In this document: positions 1 to 10,688 of the stretch, piece by piece
Layout: each line of letters starts with the position of its first letter
How positions within the stretch are numbered: the first letter of the stretch is position 1
Assembly (NCBI GenBank): GCA_033725935.1
Contig: MU867072.1
Coordinates: 434,001 to 498,000, forward strand
DNA from: Cladorrhinum sp. PSN259
Lineage: Eukaryota; Ascomycota; Sordariomycetes; Sordariales; Podosporaceae
DNA: 64,000 nucleotides
Direction of reading: 5' to 3'
Program-made: the position numbers and the translations under genes
Notes under the pieces: model-generated
Databases searched by the model: none
The model's input: only the letters and a program-made list of their open reading frames with translations
What the model was told of the DNA's origin: nothing

Positions 1-2
1 CT

Positions 3-2897
3 CCCGGAACCGAATCAGCAGGACATCATCACCGACGAGGTTCGAAATCGCAAGTCTTGACTCTCCGAAGGCCGGCTACTAGCCACCAACGGTCGGCAAC
101 GTTACAACAATCCTTACCCCAAGGCGGTGTGGCTGATCCTCCACCTTCAGCCGGAACAGGAGCTAAGTTCTCCTTTGAACACTTTAACCTTCCTGGGGTT
201 TTCACGCCAACCTCCCCGACCTTCAGATCTTGGAGACAGGTGCCTAGCAAGCTTGCGTCCTTTTTCCACACCCGAAAGACATCTTCATTAGGTCCCGAGG
301 CCTCTTCCGGCGGTCAAAGTGTTAATCGCACACTATTCCCGAAAAGCCGCATATCTCTATCACACGGGCCTTTATCCCGCCCTTACTTGACCAAATCAGA
401 TTGCATAACAGAAGTTCCTGCAACAGTCGATCATGTTGAACCATCACTAGAACAGGTTGGTCGAAGCCATGTTCGAGGTAACTCACAGGAGTCAAGCAAC
501 CCATCAGATTCGACCGACTCAACTCCGGATCCACGAACGAGAAGGTCCATGTCGATGCACTTCAACGGCAACTGGCTTACAAAAACGTCGAGTTTTCGGC
601 GCCCAAGGCGGAGCACCATTGATGCCAAGGGCGGAGGAGCTGGTGGTCGATATGCTACAGATCTGGTTGGTGTTTCCCGTGATGCCACTCAATCTCCCGT
701 TGAGCAACTGGAAGAAGAGGGCTTCCCGCCATCAAACTACCGCCAGGAAACTTCACCGCAATTGGACTCTGTGCCGCAGCTATCGGACCCACCACGAAGT
801 CGCAAAAGAAATTCAACATCTCCCCTCCCCCCATTAACGCGCCTTTCTAGCTTCAACATAGATCTTGCGCGAATAGGATCTTCGGCATCTCCATCCACAG
901 CGCCGCCGAGGCCATTTCACACACCTATTAATTACATGTCGCACTCTAATAGCCCCCTAGCGCCGAGCAGCCGGGGACCGTCGGGCGAGCGATCCATTAC
1001 CTTGGCTGGTTCCGATTTTGAGATGCGCGATGGCATGTATGGAGACGATGACGACACGGATTTCAGGAGCGACGCTTACGACTCTTTCAGGACTGTTGCC
1101 TCGTCAAGTCGCTTGAGATCTGTCGAGACGCCTTTGGAGTCCATGTTTGACGAATCACCACCGAGCACTGCCAGTAACAGCAAGACCAAGCGATTGTCGA
1201 TACAAGAAATACTCGGACGTCCCTGGGACGGGGAGACGAAAATCACAGAAGAGGATGAGAGCACCGCGACACCAATTCGTGCTGGTAATCTGGCCGAAGC
1301 GGCCGAGCTTAGGGGCCGCGATGAGAACGACGATGACTTTACCATGGCCGCAAAAGCAGCTCTCAGGTTGGCCGATCGCGGCTATGCTGAACGATTATCT
1401 TTTGACGATGATGACGATGATGACTGGGCACGAGATGATGACAATACTCTTAGCAACCACCTTTCCCCACCGAGTTCAACTAATTCAAGGCGAGTAAGTC
1501 CCACGCTGAGACACGCCTTGATGAACCTTGGCAACAACGGTTGCCCTGATCCACCACGAGAGAGCATGAGCGACCGGCCGCGGAGCAGCATATTCGACTG
1601 GTCTGAACCTCCTACTCATGATAAACATGATTCTGATTTTCAGCGACCAAAGACAGTCCATGGGAAACAGGAGATGGACTTGAGGATAGGACGCTCCACA
1701 AGCCGGAAAGCAGCTAGCGCCGCTCATGTCCGGAGCCAGAGCGTTCCTCTTGTCCCTGACCCTACTGACGGCTCCAAACAGCCACAGAAATTTGGGACAT
1801 GGGGGATGGGCACAAAGAACGTCAGCGAAGACTGGGATGACGATTTCGATTTTGAAGAGGAGATTGTCATCGACCCAGTGGGGTGCAAAGACTCTGCAAC
1901 CAGCTTCTCAATGGTTGTTCCGGCTTCGATTCAGGCGACACAGCCAAGCGTCAAGGCTCACTCTGGTCAAATCCGCGAGTTTTCGCTGTTAGTTAACGAC
2001 TTGAAACGTTTATGCCGACACGGGAAGGAGCTCGACATCCTTTATGGGCCCGCATCGGCCAAGTGGGTTGAAGCGGAAAACATTATTGCGTTGGCATCGC
2101 CAGATGAGGACGAAACAGACGAGTTTGGCAGTTCTACAAGACCGTCGGTGGAGTTTGACCGCTCGAAGATGGATGAGCGGTTTATGGAAGAAGGGTTTGA
2201 TAGTTCCCTTCTAGATCACATTGACGATCCGTTCGAGATTCCAGAGCCCGAAATGACTAGAACGACTGTGGTGCGACAGCGGTCTGGGAATCGGCGACGA
2301 TCAGTATTTTCCCCAGATGATGATATCTTTGGGGGTAATTGGCCATTGGCCGATGACAACGTTCGGCTTTCTCGGCCGCGGACACCTGATACGTCAGCTA
2401 GTCCTACTCGTAACTCTGCCGTTATCGCAGTGATCGAGGCGATGCAGCAGCAGCGTTCAACATCGTTGGATTCCATCAAGAAGACAACCAAAAGTGTCAC
2501 GTCGCCGGATACGAAGCTTTTCTTCGATACCAACAGTCTTCAGGAGCTAGTCAAGCGGGCCGGGCACCTGAGAGATTCGCTGTCGGATGCAGTCCGTAGG
2601 GCAGAGCTTCTGACGCAGTCTCCGGCCGGTACCCCTAGGAGAGGGCATCATCATCATCACCACAGTCACAGCCGGAGCCATAGTCGGCATAATAATCTGG
2701 ATGGAAGCCCGGCGTTTACGAGGGTGTTTACTGATCCGGCCACCAGCAGTGCCGGGAATACTCCCCCGCCTCACCAGAGGAGGTTGCCAAAGAGCCACAG
2801 CAACAATTCGGTGTTGAGCAGTGCCGCCAGTAGAGGATCGGCTGATTCTTCGGCTGGAGTTACCACGAGGATGCAACAAATGATGATTGTCGGGTGA
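3..2897 (+). CDS. byr4: Byr4/Bfa1-like septation (SIN/MEN) regulator, 5' end missing
   Basis: Probably the Byr4-type scaffold that, with Cdc16/Bub2, acts as GTPase-activating partner for Spg1/Tem1 at the spindle pole and restrains septation. The frame is open from base 3 and has no ATG before about position 549, so the true start lies left of the window. Seen: mostly Ser/Pro/Arg-rich disordered sequence; an IFDWSEP patch near 1590; an acidic EDWDDDFDFEEE block near 1828-1863; and a compact helical block near 1978-2115 (FSLLVNDLKRL, then IIALASPDEDE), which is the most family-like part. There are several Asp runs and a His/Ser/Arg cluster near 2647-2690. Stop TGA at 2895-2897. Family assignment is from recalled motif similarity, so moderate. 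Confidence 0.7.
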   Translation, partial: PGTESAGHHHRRGSKSQVLTLRRPATSHQRSATLQQSLPQGGVADPPPSAGTGAKFSFEHFNLPGVFTPTSPTFRSWRQVPSKLASFFHTRKTSSLGPEASSGGQSVNRTLFPKSRISLSHGPLSRPYLTKSDCITEVPATVDHVEPSLEQVGRSHVRGNSQESSNPSDSTDSTPDPRTRRSMSMHFNGNWLTKTSSFRRPRRSTIDAKGGGAGGRYATDLVGVSRDATQSPVEQLEEEGFPPSNYRQETSPQLDSVPQLSDPPRSRKRNSTSPLPPLTRLSSFNIDLARIGSSASPSTAPPRPFHTPINYMSHSNSPLAPSSRGPSGERSITLAGSDFEMRDGMYGDDDDTDFRSDAYDSFRTVASSSRLRSVETPLESMFDESPPSTASNSKTKRLSIQEILGRPWDGETKITEEDESTATPIRAGNLAEAAELRGRDENDDDFTMAAKAALRLADRGYAERLSFDDDDDDDWARDDDNTLSNHLSPPSSTNSRRVSPTLRHALMNLGNNGCPDPPRESMSDRPRSSIFDWSEPPTHDKHDSDFQRPKTVHGKQEMDLRIGRSTSRKAASAAHVRSQSVPLVPDPTDGSKQPQKFGTWGMGTKNVSEDWDDDFDFEEEIVIDPVGCKDSATSFSMVVPASIQATQPSVKAHSGQIREFSLLVNDLKRLCRHGKELDILYGPASAKWVEAENIIALASPDEDETDEFGSSTRPSVEFDRSKMDERFMEEGFDSSLLDHIDDPFEIPEPEMTRTTVVRQRSGNRRRSVFSPDDDIFGGNWPLADDNVRLSRPRTPDTSASPTRNSAVIAVIEAMQQQRSTSLDSIKKTTKSVTSPDTKLFFDTNSLQELVKRAGHLRDSLSDAVRRAELLTQSPAGTPRRGHHHHHHSHSRSHSRHNNLDGSPAFTRVFTDPATSSAGNTPPPHQRRLPKSHSNNSVLSSAASRGSADSSAGVTTRMQQMMIVG

Positions 2898-5029
2898 GAT
2901 TAAACACACGAAAAAGTGTGCTTTGAGAGTTTTTTTCATTTTTCTTTTTCTTTGTCAGTTTTGACTTTATTTATTTTGACATTGCGAGGCGGGCGTAAAA
3001 TCGGGAAGAAAGCGCTACAGCGCTATCCACACATTCAAACACTATTACTATTACTACTACTACTACACAGTACTACAACCCGAAAAAGCAGACAATTTGT
3101 ATATGTATAATGATGACTGAGGAGAAGGAGGACGAGGGAGGGGGAAGACCCGAGGATGGGATGAAAGATAAAAGCAAAATGGGGTGATTGGTACGTGTGG
3201 AACTGGTTGGTTTGGTTGTTTGATTGGTTGCATATAAGGGAGAGAAGATAGGAACAAACAAAAGGGAGATATGCATGTAAAGGGTGAGCGAGGAGAATAA
3301 CGAAGGAGAGAGAGAAAGAGTAAGAGAACGAAGAAAGAAATTATTTACTATCTATTTTTTTTTACACTTTTATCATTCTTGATACTTTTGTCTTCTTCTC
3401 TGGGAAAAATAATGTACATGGCTTGTGGTTTTTCTTCGGACCGTTTATCTATGGTCGTATATTTTTGTGTGTGGTATTTTTTGGCAGCTTTTTTAATATG
3501 TTTTTTTGTTCCAAAATAAGGGGTATTTGTTTTGGTTCTTTTTGGAGATATATATACTGGGAGTCCTTTCTTTTTCTGCCTGGTTATTTTTTCCCTTCCG
3601 GACTTGGTCAGTTCTGGACGATGCTAAAGTGGTAAGACTGAATAAGGGACTTTAAGTGAGTGAAGTGAGTGTAAGTAGGTAAGGCAAGGAAAAAATGGGA
3701 ATAAATGAAGAGGAGTGGTAGAGTTGACAGGAACGAACCAGGAAGGGAGGGGAAAGGGGGGGACGATTAAGACGTTTTACGTAGGTGAATTGAGAGAGAG
3801 GGACAGAGAAATATAAAAGAAAATCGAAGACTTTAATTTAGAGAAAACATATCTCTATATGAGTATATATATAAGCATGTAATAACAGGGATTCTTTCCT
3901 GAGCCATTTTGTTCACGTCTATCTCTTTTGTTATTTATGTCCATATTTGGGCAATTTTCTTACTTTTTATTTTTTTAATTTATTTGTCTATCTCGTTTTC
4001 TTTCTTTCTTTCTTTCTTTCCCCCCCCTTAGCTGCTACTGAAGTTGAATATGTATTTATGGATTCGAGATTAAAATGGAGACACAACCAAAAATAAAATA
4101 AAAAATAAACATGGAATGCAATAATAACAGGTCAGGAAAAGTAATATAAAAACGTGAAGCTTCGCCTGACTATAACAAGACATTGACTGCAATGTGTCTT
4201 TTTCATCATACTCAGTCAGCCTCACTTTGTCCCACCTTTCACATCTCACACGGCTCTGATTGATAATTCATCCGATAAACGTTGTTGTTCTACACGGGAT
4301 GGGATTTACTTTATTCACTTACGTAACTACCACTACCTACCTCTTCTCTCGTGTCTCTTTCGAAATCAGAATCATCTCTAGCTTTCTTTGTTTCCCAGGC
4401 AGGTAATCTAAAGAACCGCGATGCTAAGCAGAGACGTCTGGATGCAATAAAACTCAACGATTTGCTAGAGAATATTTTCCATGAGTTGACGGAAGATGTG
4501 ACAGAGTGCCGCTCATTTGTTGAACGATCCGTTGATTCTTCTTCTGCGTTGCTCATCTCTGGCTTCACCAAGATTTCACTCTTTTGGGGGCCATGAAGAC
4601 CACTAACGCAGATTACGTTCCCTTTTGGTATGGCTATCATGCCACTGTAGGGACTACACTCATGGAAGCAAAGCGGAGCACACAAAGGTCACAGTGATAT
4701 CAGAATCATTACACTTTTCAAATAAAGACACATTGTTATTTCTCTAAGACATGATATCAGGCAGAAGCACAACACTGAACGATACACTTAGGAAAAACTG
4801 ATTGATCCATTCCTAAGAAACAAGTAGACCAGAAATACAAAACATGATTGCCAGATCAAGTCACATCCATGACGATCGGCACTCTGAAGAACAATAACCC
4901 ATAAAAACTACAGGAAATAAAGAACATGAAAAAAATCCCCTCCCCAAATGTCCTTTACGTTTTGGGGGATAATATGTCATTGACCGAGGCCGATTGCCTA
5001 TTTTGTTGGGTTTGCTCAATTGCACCATT
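2898..5029. other. Convergent 3' intergenic region
   Basis: Lies between the ends of the Byr4-like gene (+) and cpc-1 (-). AT-rich and low in complexity, with T runs, purine-rich stretches and a CTTT microsatellite at 3995-4020. It presumably holds both 3' UTRs. Short open frames near 4311-4685 on both strands have no recognisable content. No gene is supported. Confidence 0.6.
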
Positions 5030-5803
5030 TCACTCCTTGGCACCGTGTGCCAAAGCCAAGTTTCTCCAATGATCACGCTCAGCAACAAGCTTCTCTATCT
5101 TCTCCTCGAGCTCATCCAGACGCTGGGCCTTGCGCTCACGAGACTTGCGAGCAGCAAGAGTGTTGCGAGCTCGCTTCATGGCGACAACGTCTGAGGGATC
5201 ATCAATGATGATAGGGGGCAGAGGCTTATCACGCCTACGAGAGTTAACACCGGCGACAGAAGAGTGACGGCCGCCAGGAGAAGTGCTCGATTTGCGGCGA
5301 TGGCCGCCAATGGCTGGCGAAGCACCTTCCAACTCTTCTGACGCGGTAGCAGGAGACGACTGCTCAGCCTTGAGAGACTCGTTGGTAGGGACAGGGGCAG
5401 GCGGCTGAGCGTTGGCCTCCGGGAAAAGAGGGAACCACTCATTGCCGTTGATACCATCGAAATCGCTGCTTCCAAAGTTGGGTGAGACATCGTAGCTCTC
5501 GCAGAAGTCGGGGGACTCGTTGTAGATGGAGGGCGATGTCAAAGCCGTGAGAGCGGTTGAGTTGGGTGCTGACATGAAAGGCTCATGAATCAACAGATCC
5601 TGAGGAGAAATGGTTGCCAGGTTGGTTCCCACGCTGCTGCTCAAGTCGAAGACGGCAGGATGAGCAGGCGACGAGAACGCAGTGGTGGAAGCACCGCCCT
5701 CGAAGGCGGTGAAGTCTTCCAAATCCAGGTCTGGTCGTCTGTGTAAGCGTTGCTGACCATTGTGCAGAGGCGGCAGAGACAGGTAATTACCTTGAATGTT
5801 CAT
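5030..5803 (-). CDS. cpc-1: CPC-1 / GCN4-type bZIP activator of cross-pathway amino acid control
   Basis: Nuclear transcription activator of amino acid biosynthesis genes, the filamentous-fungal counterpart of yeast Gcn4. From the ATG at 5801-5803 it encodes 257 aa with no intron. Seen: an acidic, hydrophobic N-terminal half (DLDLEDFTAFEG near the start; SPDFCESYDVSP mid-protein) typical of an activation domain; a Ser/Pro linker; then a C-terminal bZIP with basic region NTLAARKSRERKAQR and a short zipper. The zipper is poor in Leu: a Trp (RDHWRNL) stands where a later Leu would be, as is known for this family. N. crassa CPC-1 is of similar size (about 270 aa). This ATG is the first in-frame ATG, but the frame is open far upstream (see leader entry), so longer isoforms are likely. 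Expression is expected to be translationally induced by amino acid starvation. Confidence 0.93.
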   Translation of the reverse strand: MNIQGNYLSLPPLHNGQQRLHRRPDLDLEDFTAFEGGASTTAFSSPAHPAVFDLSSSVGTNLATISPQDLLIHEPFMSAPNSTALTALTSPSIYNESPDFCESYDVSPNFGSSDFDGINGNEWFPLFPEANAQPPAPVPTNESLKAEQSSPATASEELEGASPAIGGHRRKSSTSPGGRHSSVAGVNSRRRDKPLPPIIIDDPSDVVAMKRARNTLAARKSRERKAQRLDELEEKIEKLVAERDHWRNLALAHGAKE

Positions 5804-6116
5804 CTTGGCTTGCGGTACGCTACCAGTGCCTTGAGGAAACAGAGGGACAGGTGGGCGCGTTTGCCGGTGCTGTTGCTTTGGAATGTTCAAGGCAATAGAC
5901 GAAGATGGAGCAGACGAGGCGTAGAACTGTTGTTGCTGTTGGGAACGCGGGTTCTGGTTGGGAGAGCTAAACCGATTGGTGAAAGCCGAAGATGTCGTGG
6001 GATGCCCTGGTGCCCGGATGATGTTTGCAACTCGCTGGTTGTGCAGAGTAGCGTTACGATGTTGCTGTGGTTGGTTTACACCTCCGTTGGCGGAAGGTTG
6101 TGATACAGAGCGGTGG

Positions 6117-6245
6117 TTAAGTGGACGATGGTTCGGCTGATCGAACAAGACGAAGTCCTGTTGGTGCGGAGGCAGATCTAGGTGCTGGAGTTGCAGTTGT
6201 TGCGCGGAATGTGCCGGCAGGCTCGATGAACTGGAGGGAATCCAT
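6117..6245 (-). promoter_or_regulatory. cpc-1 uORF2 (42 codons, inhibitory type)
   Basis: ATG at 6243-6245 in a good context (CACCATGG), 42 codons and TAA at 6117-6119, in a frame shifted relative to cpc-1. It is the last ATG before the cpc-1 start about 310 nt downstream. Its length and position match the second leader ORF (about 41 codons) described in N. crassa cpc-1, which acts like the restrictive GCN4 uORF4. It overlaps the AUG-less CPC1 extension, so both frames are used here. Confidence 0.8.
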
Positions 6246-6470
6246 GGTGACTGTGAAGAATCCGTGGTGAAGACTGGGAAGTCTGGGCCGGGAATGGTGG
6301 CGGTATTGGAACCTGAGCGCGAGCTAAGAAGCTGAGAGCTTAAGTTCAGTTCGTCCTTTGCAGGAAGAGCTGAGGGGTAGAATTGAGTGGGGAGATTGTT
6401 AAAAGTAGTTGTGGAAGAAATGTTGGCGACGCTGCGAAAGCAAGTCGAAGAGCGTGGGGAAGGGGGCGAT

Positions 6471-6479
6471 TTAACGCAT
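6471..6479 (-). promoter_or_regulatory. cpc-1 uORF1 (two codons, Met-Arg-stop)
   Basis: The first ATG read in the leader is at 6477-6479, followed by CGT and TAA: a minimal two-codon ORF, 225 nt upstream of the uORF2 stretch. Its place as the 5'-most small uORF fits the reinitiation-permissive uORF1 of GCN4-type leaders. The transcription start has not been seen, so it is assumed to lie upstream of this ATG. Confidence 0.65.
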
Positions 6480-6686
6480 CTTGGAGAGATGCCTTGGATT
6501 GCTTTATTTGTGTTGGAAGTTCGCGGTTTGTTGGAGAAAGAAAGGGAACAGGCACGGGAAAAGGTGGGTGTGCGCTACTTTTAAAAAGTTAGGCAGCCGA
6601 ACCCCAAGGCCAAGGCAGCTGCGGCGCCTTTGCCTGATTGGCTGGGCACGGTCAGCCGAAAAGGGCAACCAGTGGGTCTGCAAGTG

Positions 6687-6693
6687 TGACTCA
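6687..6693. promoter_or_regulatory. CPRE, TGACTCA (CPC-1/GCN4 site)
   Basis: Exact TGACTCA, about 110 bp upstream of the open leader frame of cpc-1. This is the consensus target of CPC-1/Gcn4. Position suggests autoregulation of cpc-1; binding is inference. Confidence 0.55.
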
Positions 6694-7879
6694 TTCTCAG
6701 ATTCCCCCATGTACAAAAAAGACCGCAGGTTTGGGACACCCTAGCGTAGCGTAAACGGAGATCATGGATCTCTGCAAAAGGTGCGGGGTCGAGAGGTTGC
6801 AACACTAGCCTGCGGTTTTTTTTTTTATATATCACCTGGATGTTTTGAGGTTAGTTTTCTAAAACTCCCATTGTCGCCGAAAGTTTGGCTCATTGAGTTA
6901 CAGTTTCTGTATGGCAGATCGCGATTGTCAGTCGACTTGTAACGGTGGACTTGGATTACAAAGCCTTTCACAGAAGATCTCCCGCTCTCCCGTGTCCCTC
7001 ACCAATACGGATTTTCTGTAGAAGCCCTGGAAGCTGGAGGCACAGCCCCACCATGTGGGTCTACCAGCCAATTCCACGACCAATGAGTTCAGTGCTCAGC
7101 GGACCCAATTTCGGTTGAAAGCCTCCACCACACGGCAGGGCGGAAGGGCGTACAAATGTCAAAAAGTCAAAGGTGTCAAGACGTGTCCTCGAAATCACAT
7201 TCACATCCGACATCAAGGTCTCACCGCCAAAAGTCCTGGACCTAAAGAAAGGCATCGAAAGACGCGTTTAGGCTTCGAAAGAGCCGCATCATGAGGAAGT
7301 CAGGAGGTGTGCCTAGGTACTCTACTGTCTGGTTGCCGTGGGCGGGTGATCCGGACTTGCGTAACCATTTGCTGGGACGCGCAAATCGCCTTGCGAAGCG
7401 GCCACAGGCATTTCCCAGGGTCGTGTTACACCAGAAACGCTAAAATCCCAGACATGGAAGAGAGTCCTAGCAGGTTGATAACAAGCGGCGAAGCTACGCC
7501 AACGGCTTACGGTGGGAGCGGTCCTAGTGTACAAACCCGGCGAGAAGAAAAAGGAAACGTTGCGGTTTCAATCCCCCCACGAGGATTTGGGTTTAGGAAA
7601 ATGTAAATTGATTTCCGGGCTGTGGTTGTCGCACGCGCCCAGTGAGGACATCTTTCGTGGATGCGCTGGTGTTGCTCCGCCTCACACACAACTGAACTGT
7701 CCTCTGATTGTGTACTTCGGGCGCGACTGGTGGTGTACACTGCAGTCGATCCCTTTGGACATTTCTTTATCCGGAAAACATCCACGCTGTCTGCGACGTC
7801 CTTGCGACAGTCGTCGCGACGGTCGAATCAGAAGCTCCAATTGCTTGACAAGAGTTCTGGGGTCTCGCAATTGAGTTTC

Positions 7880-7888
7880 ATGAGTCAT
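7880..7888. promoter_or_regulatory. Perfect GCN4/CPC-1 palindrome, ATGAGTCAT
   Basis: Nine-base perfect Gcn4-type palindrome about 1.4 kb upstream of the first cpc-1 uORF. It could act on cpc-1; a chance match cannot be excluded. Confidence 0.4.
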
Positions 7889-9068
7889 TATCCCCCTGCA
7901 GCCGGCCGTCTGAACCCCAGCCAAAGCACGGCGCACGCTTTGGACGAGGTCTTGGCGGGATGCCAGTTTTTTTGGGCAACCCCGGAGCTGCAGCTCTCAG
8001 GCTTGCGACTGAGATCGAGACAACAAAGAACTCCATTTACAGCAATTGCGCCATTGCAACCTCCGCATAAAATTCCCACTCTGTCGGTTGTATCCGGCAC
8101 AAACGGCAGTCTCAGATCCCTTTCCTCTTCTTTTCTTTAGGGAGCGAAAAGACCATCTGATGGTGTTCGAGTGCGCAACAGCCAGTTGAGGCAGGTCACA
8201 CAAGGCAGTGATGAGCCTGATTGGTGAGCAGCGGGCACGCGAAGCACGGATCAAAAAAAGGCGCGTGTGTCTTTAAAATGGCACCGAGAGAGGTCTACAT
8301 GTCTGCCATGTCAGCAATGATCGACAACCAGGAAAAAAGAAGCTATGGCACTTCTCCTTGCTCCACCAGATACTCCAAAAGACCCGCTTCCGAGTGAAGC
8401 CGGCCCTCTCCGGTTCTGTCCGGCTCCACCGCCGATTTGCTCCGGTCTTACAGGCAATTGGGACGCGCGACTTCAAACACCATTACTCTGGGACGTGACA
8501 GAGTAAGCTTGTGCCGCTTTCGAGTCTCCAATTGTATCGCGTTTTGGGGTATGTTGGTCCAGATCCTCGGAATATTTCGCGATGAAGAAGCAGGCTGAGC
8601 AAACGAGGTACCGGACCTTGATCAAAACCAACTTGCAGACTCCTGATCCCAGAAGTTACACACAGTTCGTCCCAAGTCCCGACACTCAGCTACGTACGCA
8701 GAATTAAGGCTCGGGTAAGCCCGGAGTCCGGCGATTACTAGACCAACCTCTAAAGCCAACCGTCGTCCTGTTCCATACTACCGGCAGTTGCAGTTGTTCC
8801 AAATGCTTCACAGAATCTTGGCCCAAGTGGGCTTTAGAACAGAAGAAAAGAAACCTATGCATTCCAAAAGAAACTAACCAAAACGCTATGCTAGCACGAC
8901 TAGGTAATAATATCACAAACATATACCCGCTCTCCCTCATTACATCCAGCCCCCAAATTACGTTATGCTCACCCCAGTTTTATACATAAACTCTCTGATA
9001 CAAATTAGCAAATTTCCATAACACATCATGTAGAGGTTCTCTTCCCAAGGAAATACTGTCCCCTCTCC

Positions 9069-10688
9069 TTACTGTAGTCCCGTCTCCCGCCGGCGGAGAG
9101 ACTGGACCTGATCCAAAGGCGCTTTCTGCGCGACCTGCTCATCAATCGTATCCATCGACACAGACGACGGCCGCTGCCTCACAGCGTTCTCCATGATTTC
9201 GTCCTTTCGCTTGACCGCATCCCACTCCTTGGCAGCTTCGGGATCCGAGGCCTTCGTAACCGCCTCTTGCAGCCACTGCTTCCACTCGTCAGTCCGTGGC
9301 ATCGCTCCGCTGCGCTCTACCCAAGCTCCGTGCTTCGTCTCGCGCACGGCATACCACATGGTACGCGTGAACGAGGGGTCCTCTTTGCTCTCGTGAGCGT
9401 GCTTGGCATCTTCGGGCGTAAGGTCATCAATTTTATACCGTGACAGGTCCCAAAAGTGGTCGGGCGGGAGCAAGCCCATGACCCAGTAGAGACCGTTGAG
9501 CACGATGTAGGAGCCACCAATGAAGGCCTGCGAGTTCCAGCCGCAGTTGCCTAGAAGGACGATGGCCACCATCAGGAGCACCATGCCGATGCCCATATAG
9601 GCGCGATGGAACTTCTTTGAGACGTATTCGCACTCGACCGTGCCCGAGTAGAGCTCCCGGGCGACTTCTTCGGTGCAGCGGATGACGATGAATGCTCCTT
9701 CGCGGGTGCGGATTACCACGTCACCGCGAGGAACCTTGTTGCCTTTGCGCCGCTGCATGAGGATTGGTTGCCACCAGGAGGCGTAGCAGACGATGCTGGA
9801 GGAGAGGCTGATGAGGGTGATGGCCAGGATGGCGGTAGCGTCTTCCCAGTAGCGGGCAGCCACGATGATGCCGACTGTGAGGAGGCAGGAGAAGATGGAG
9901 AGGATGTGGGTGGGCGAGTAGACGGCGGGCGGGACACTATAGCGCTCGTCGCTTTTGACCATGGTTGGGTTGGTGATTACGTCGACTATTCGTTCTGATT
10001 TTGTGGGGGCACGTCTTGGACCATCGAAGGGTTGTTGTTGTTCCTCTGTTGAAGACGAGCAACCTCGTTCTAGATCGTCGACCTGGAAGCCTGTCTTTCT
10101 TCCCTGTTTGATGGTGGACTTTGCCTGGTCCTCGGCTGGACTCACCCTTTCCTCGACCGTTGTCTCTCCTTTTTTCATTGCTCTTGGAGCTTTGGGAGAC
10201 CAGAACTTCCACCAGGGGTTTTTACTCTGCCCGTTCAACACGACGGGTATTTCAAGCCCCTTGTGCGTGATTTCGAGCACCTTGATTTGGAACGGCTTCA
10301 TGTCATCCAGCGGATGGATGATGTTGGCAAAGAAACCTACGGTATCGAGGACGACACCGCTGTACACGCCCACCATCTTAGCATCAACCTCTGGTAGGCG
10401 TTGGGGCCTCTGAGGGCGCAACAGCGCCTGAGGGGCCGGAATGATGCGAGGAAGCAGACACAAGGTGCTGGCTGTGATGGTTTGCACGTGTTCCTGAATG
10501 GCTGACTCGCCGATGATGGCGAGCAGCGTGATCACGTCGAAGCGCCATCCTGGGAGATCTTGAGTACCTGATGGGAACCTAGAAAGCAAGGAGTTTTAGT
10601 CATGTTTTCGTTGTAACAAGAGAACGAAGGGAGCAGTAAATCATACTAACCAGTTTAGAATTCCCGGGTGCTTGATTTCGTCCGCCAT
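9069..10688 (-). CDS. Conserved-type fungal multi-pass membrane protein, function unknown
   Basis: Two exons: 10651-10688 (ATG at 10686-10688) and 9069-10578, with a 72 nt intron (donor GTTAGT, acceptor TTTCTAG), giving 515 aa. Splicing joins ADEIKHPGILNW to FPSGTQDLPGWRFDV. Seen: an N-terminal block with hydrophobic stretches; a charged, disordered middle (about residues 130-225); two hydrophobic segments near 236-255 and 258-278; a soluble stretch; and two more near 339-357 and 365-383. There is no signal peptide. I do not recognise a catalytic motif or named family. The middle domain after the second membrane segment (VVIRTREGAFIVIRCTEEVA) is well ordered. Confidence 0.75.

Larger units (their letters stand above)
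5804..6574 (-). other. cpc-1: cpc-1 5' leader with stop-free, AUG-less in-frame extension
   Basis: Upstream of the cpc-1 ATG the same frame runs 257 codons with no stop, up to a TAG at 6575-6577, and contains no ATG. It reads like protein (Gln/Pro/Ser-rich, with patches such as NLPTQFYPSALPAKDELNL and QQDFVLFDQPNHRP). In-frame near-cognate codons upstream of uORF2 include ATC at 6497-6499 and 6488-6490, ATT at 6419-6421, AAG at 6356-6358 and CTG at 6347-6349. Published work on N. crassa cpc-1 reported just such a stop-free leader and initiation at near-cognate codons giving N-terminally extended CPC1. That this copy behaves the same way is inference. Confidence 0.8.
6575..9068. other. cpc-1 upstream region and 3' flank of the next gene
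   Basis: 2.5 kb with no supported gene between cpc-1 (-) and the 3' end of the membrane protein gene (-). It holds the cpc-1 promoter, with two consensus GCN4/CPC-1 sites (separate entries) and an ATTGG (inverted CCAAT) near 6634. Open frames at 7512-8140 on both strands have no recognisable content. No tRNA or repeat was recognised. Confidence 0.5.

Noticed and set aside
5739..5790. Possible 52 nt intron (GTAATT...ACACAG) just after the cpc-1 ATG
   Set aside because: Its removal shifts the frame and destroys the activation domain and bZIP; the unspliced frame is continuous.
7512..8140. Overlapping open frames upstream of cpc-1
   Set aside because: No domain, no convincing splice sites, and open on both strands, as expected for chance frames in GC-balanced DNA.
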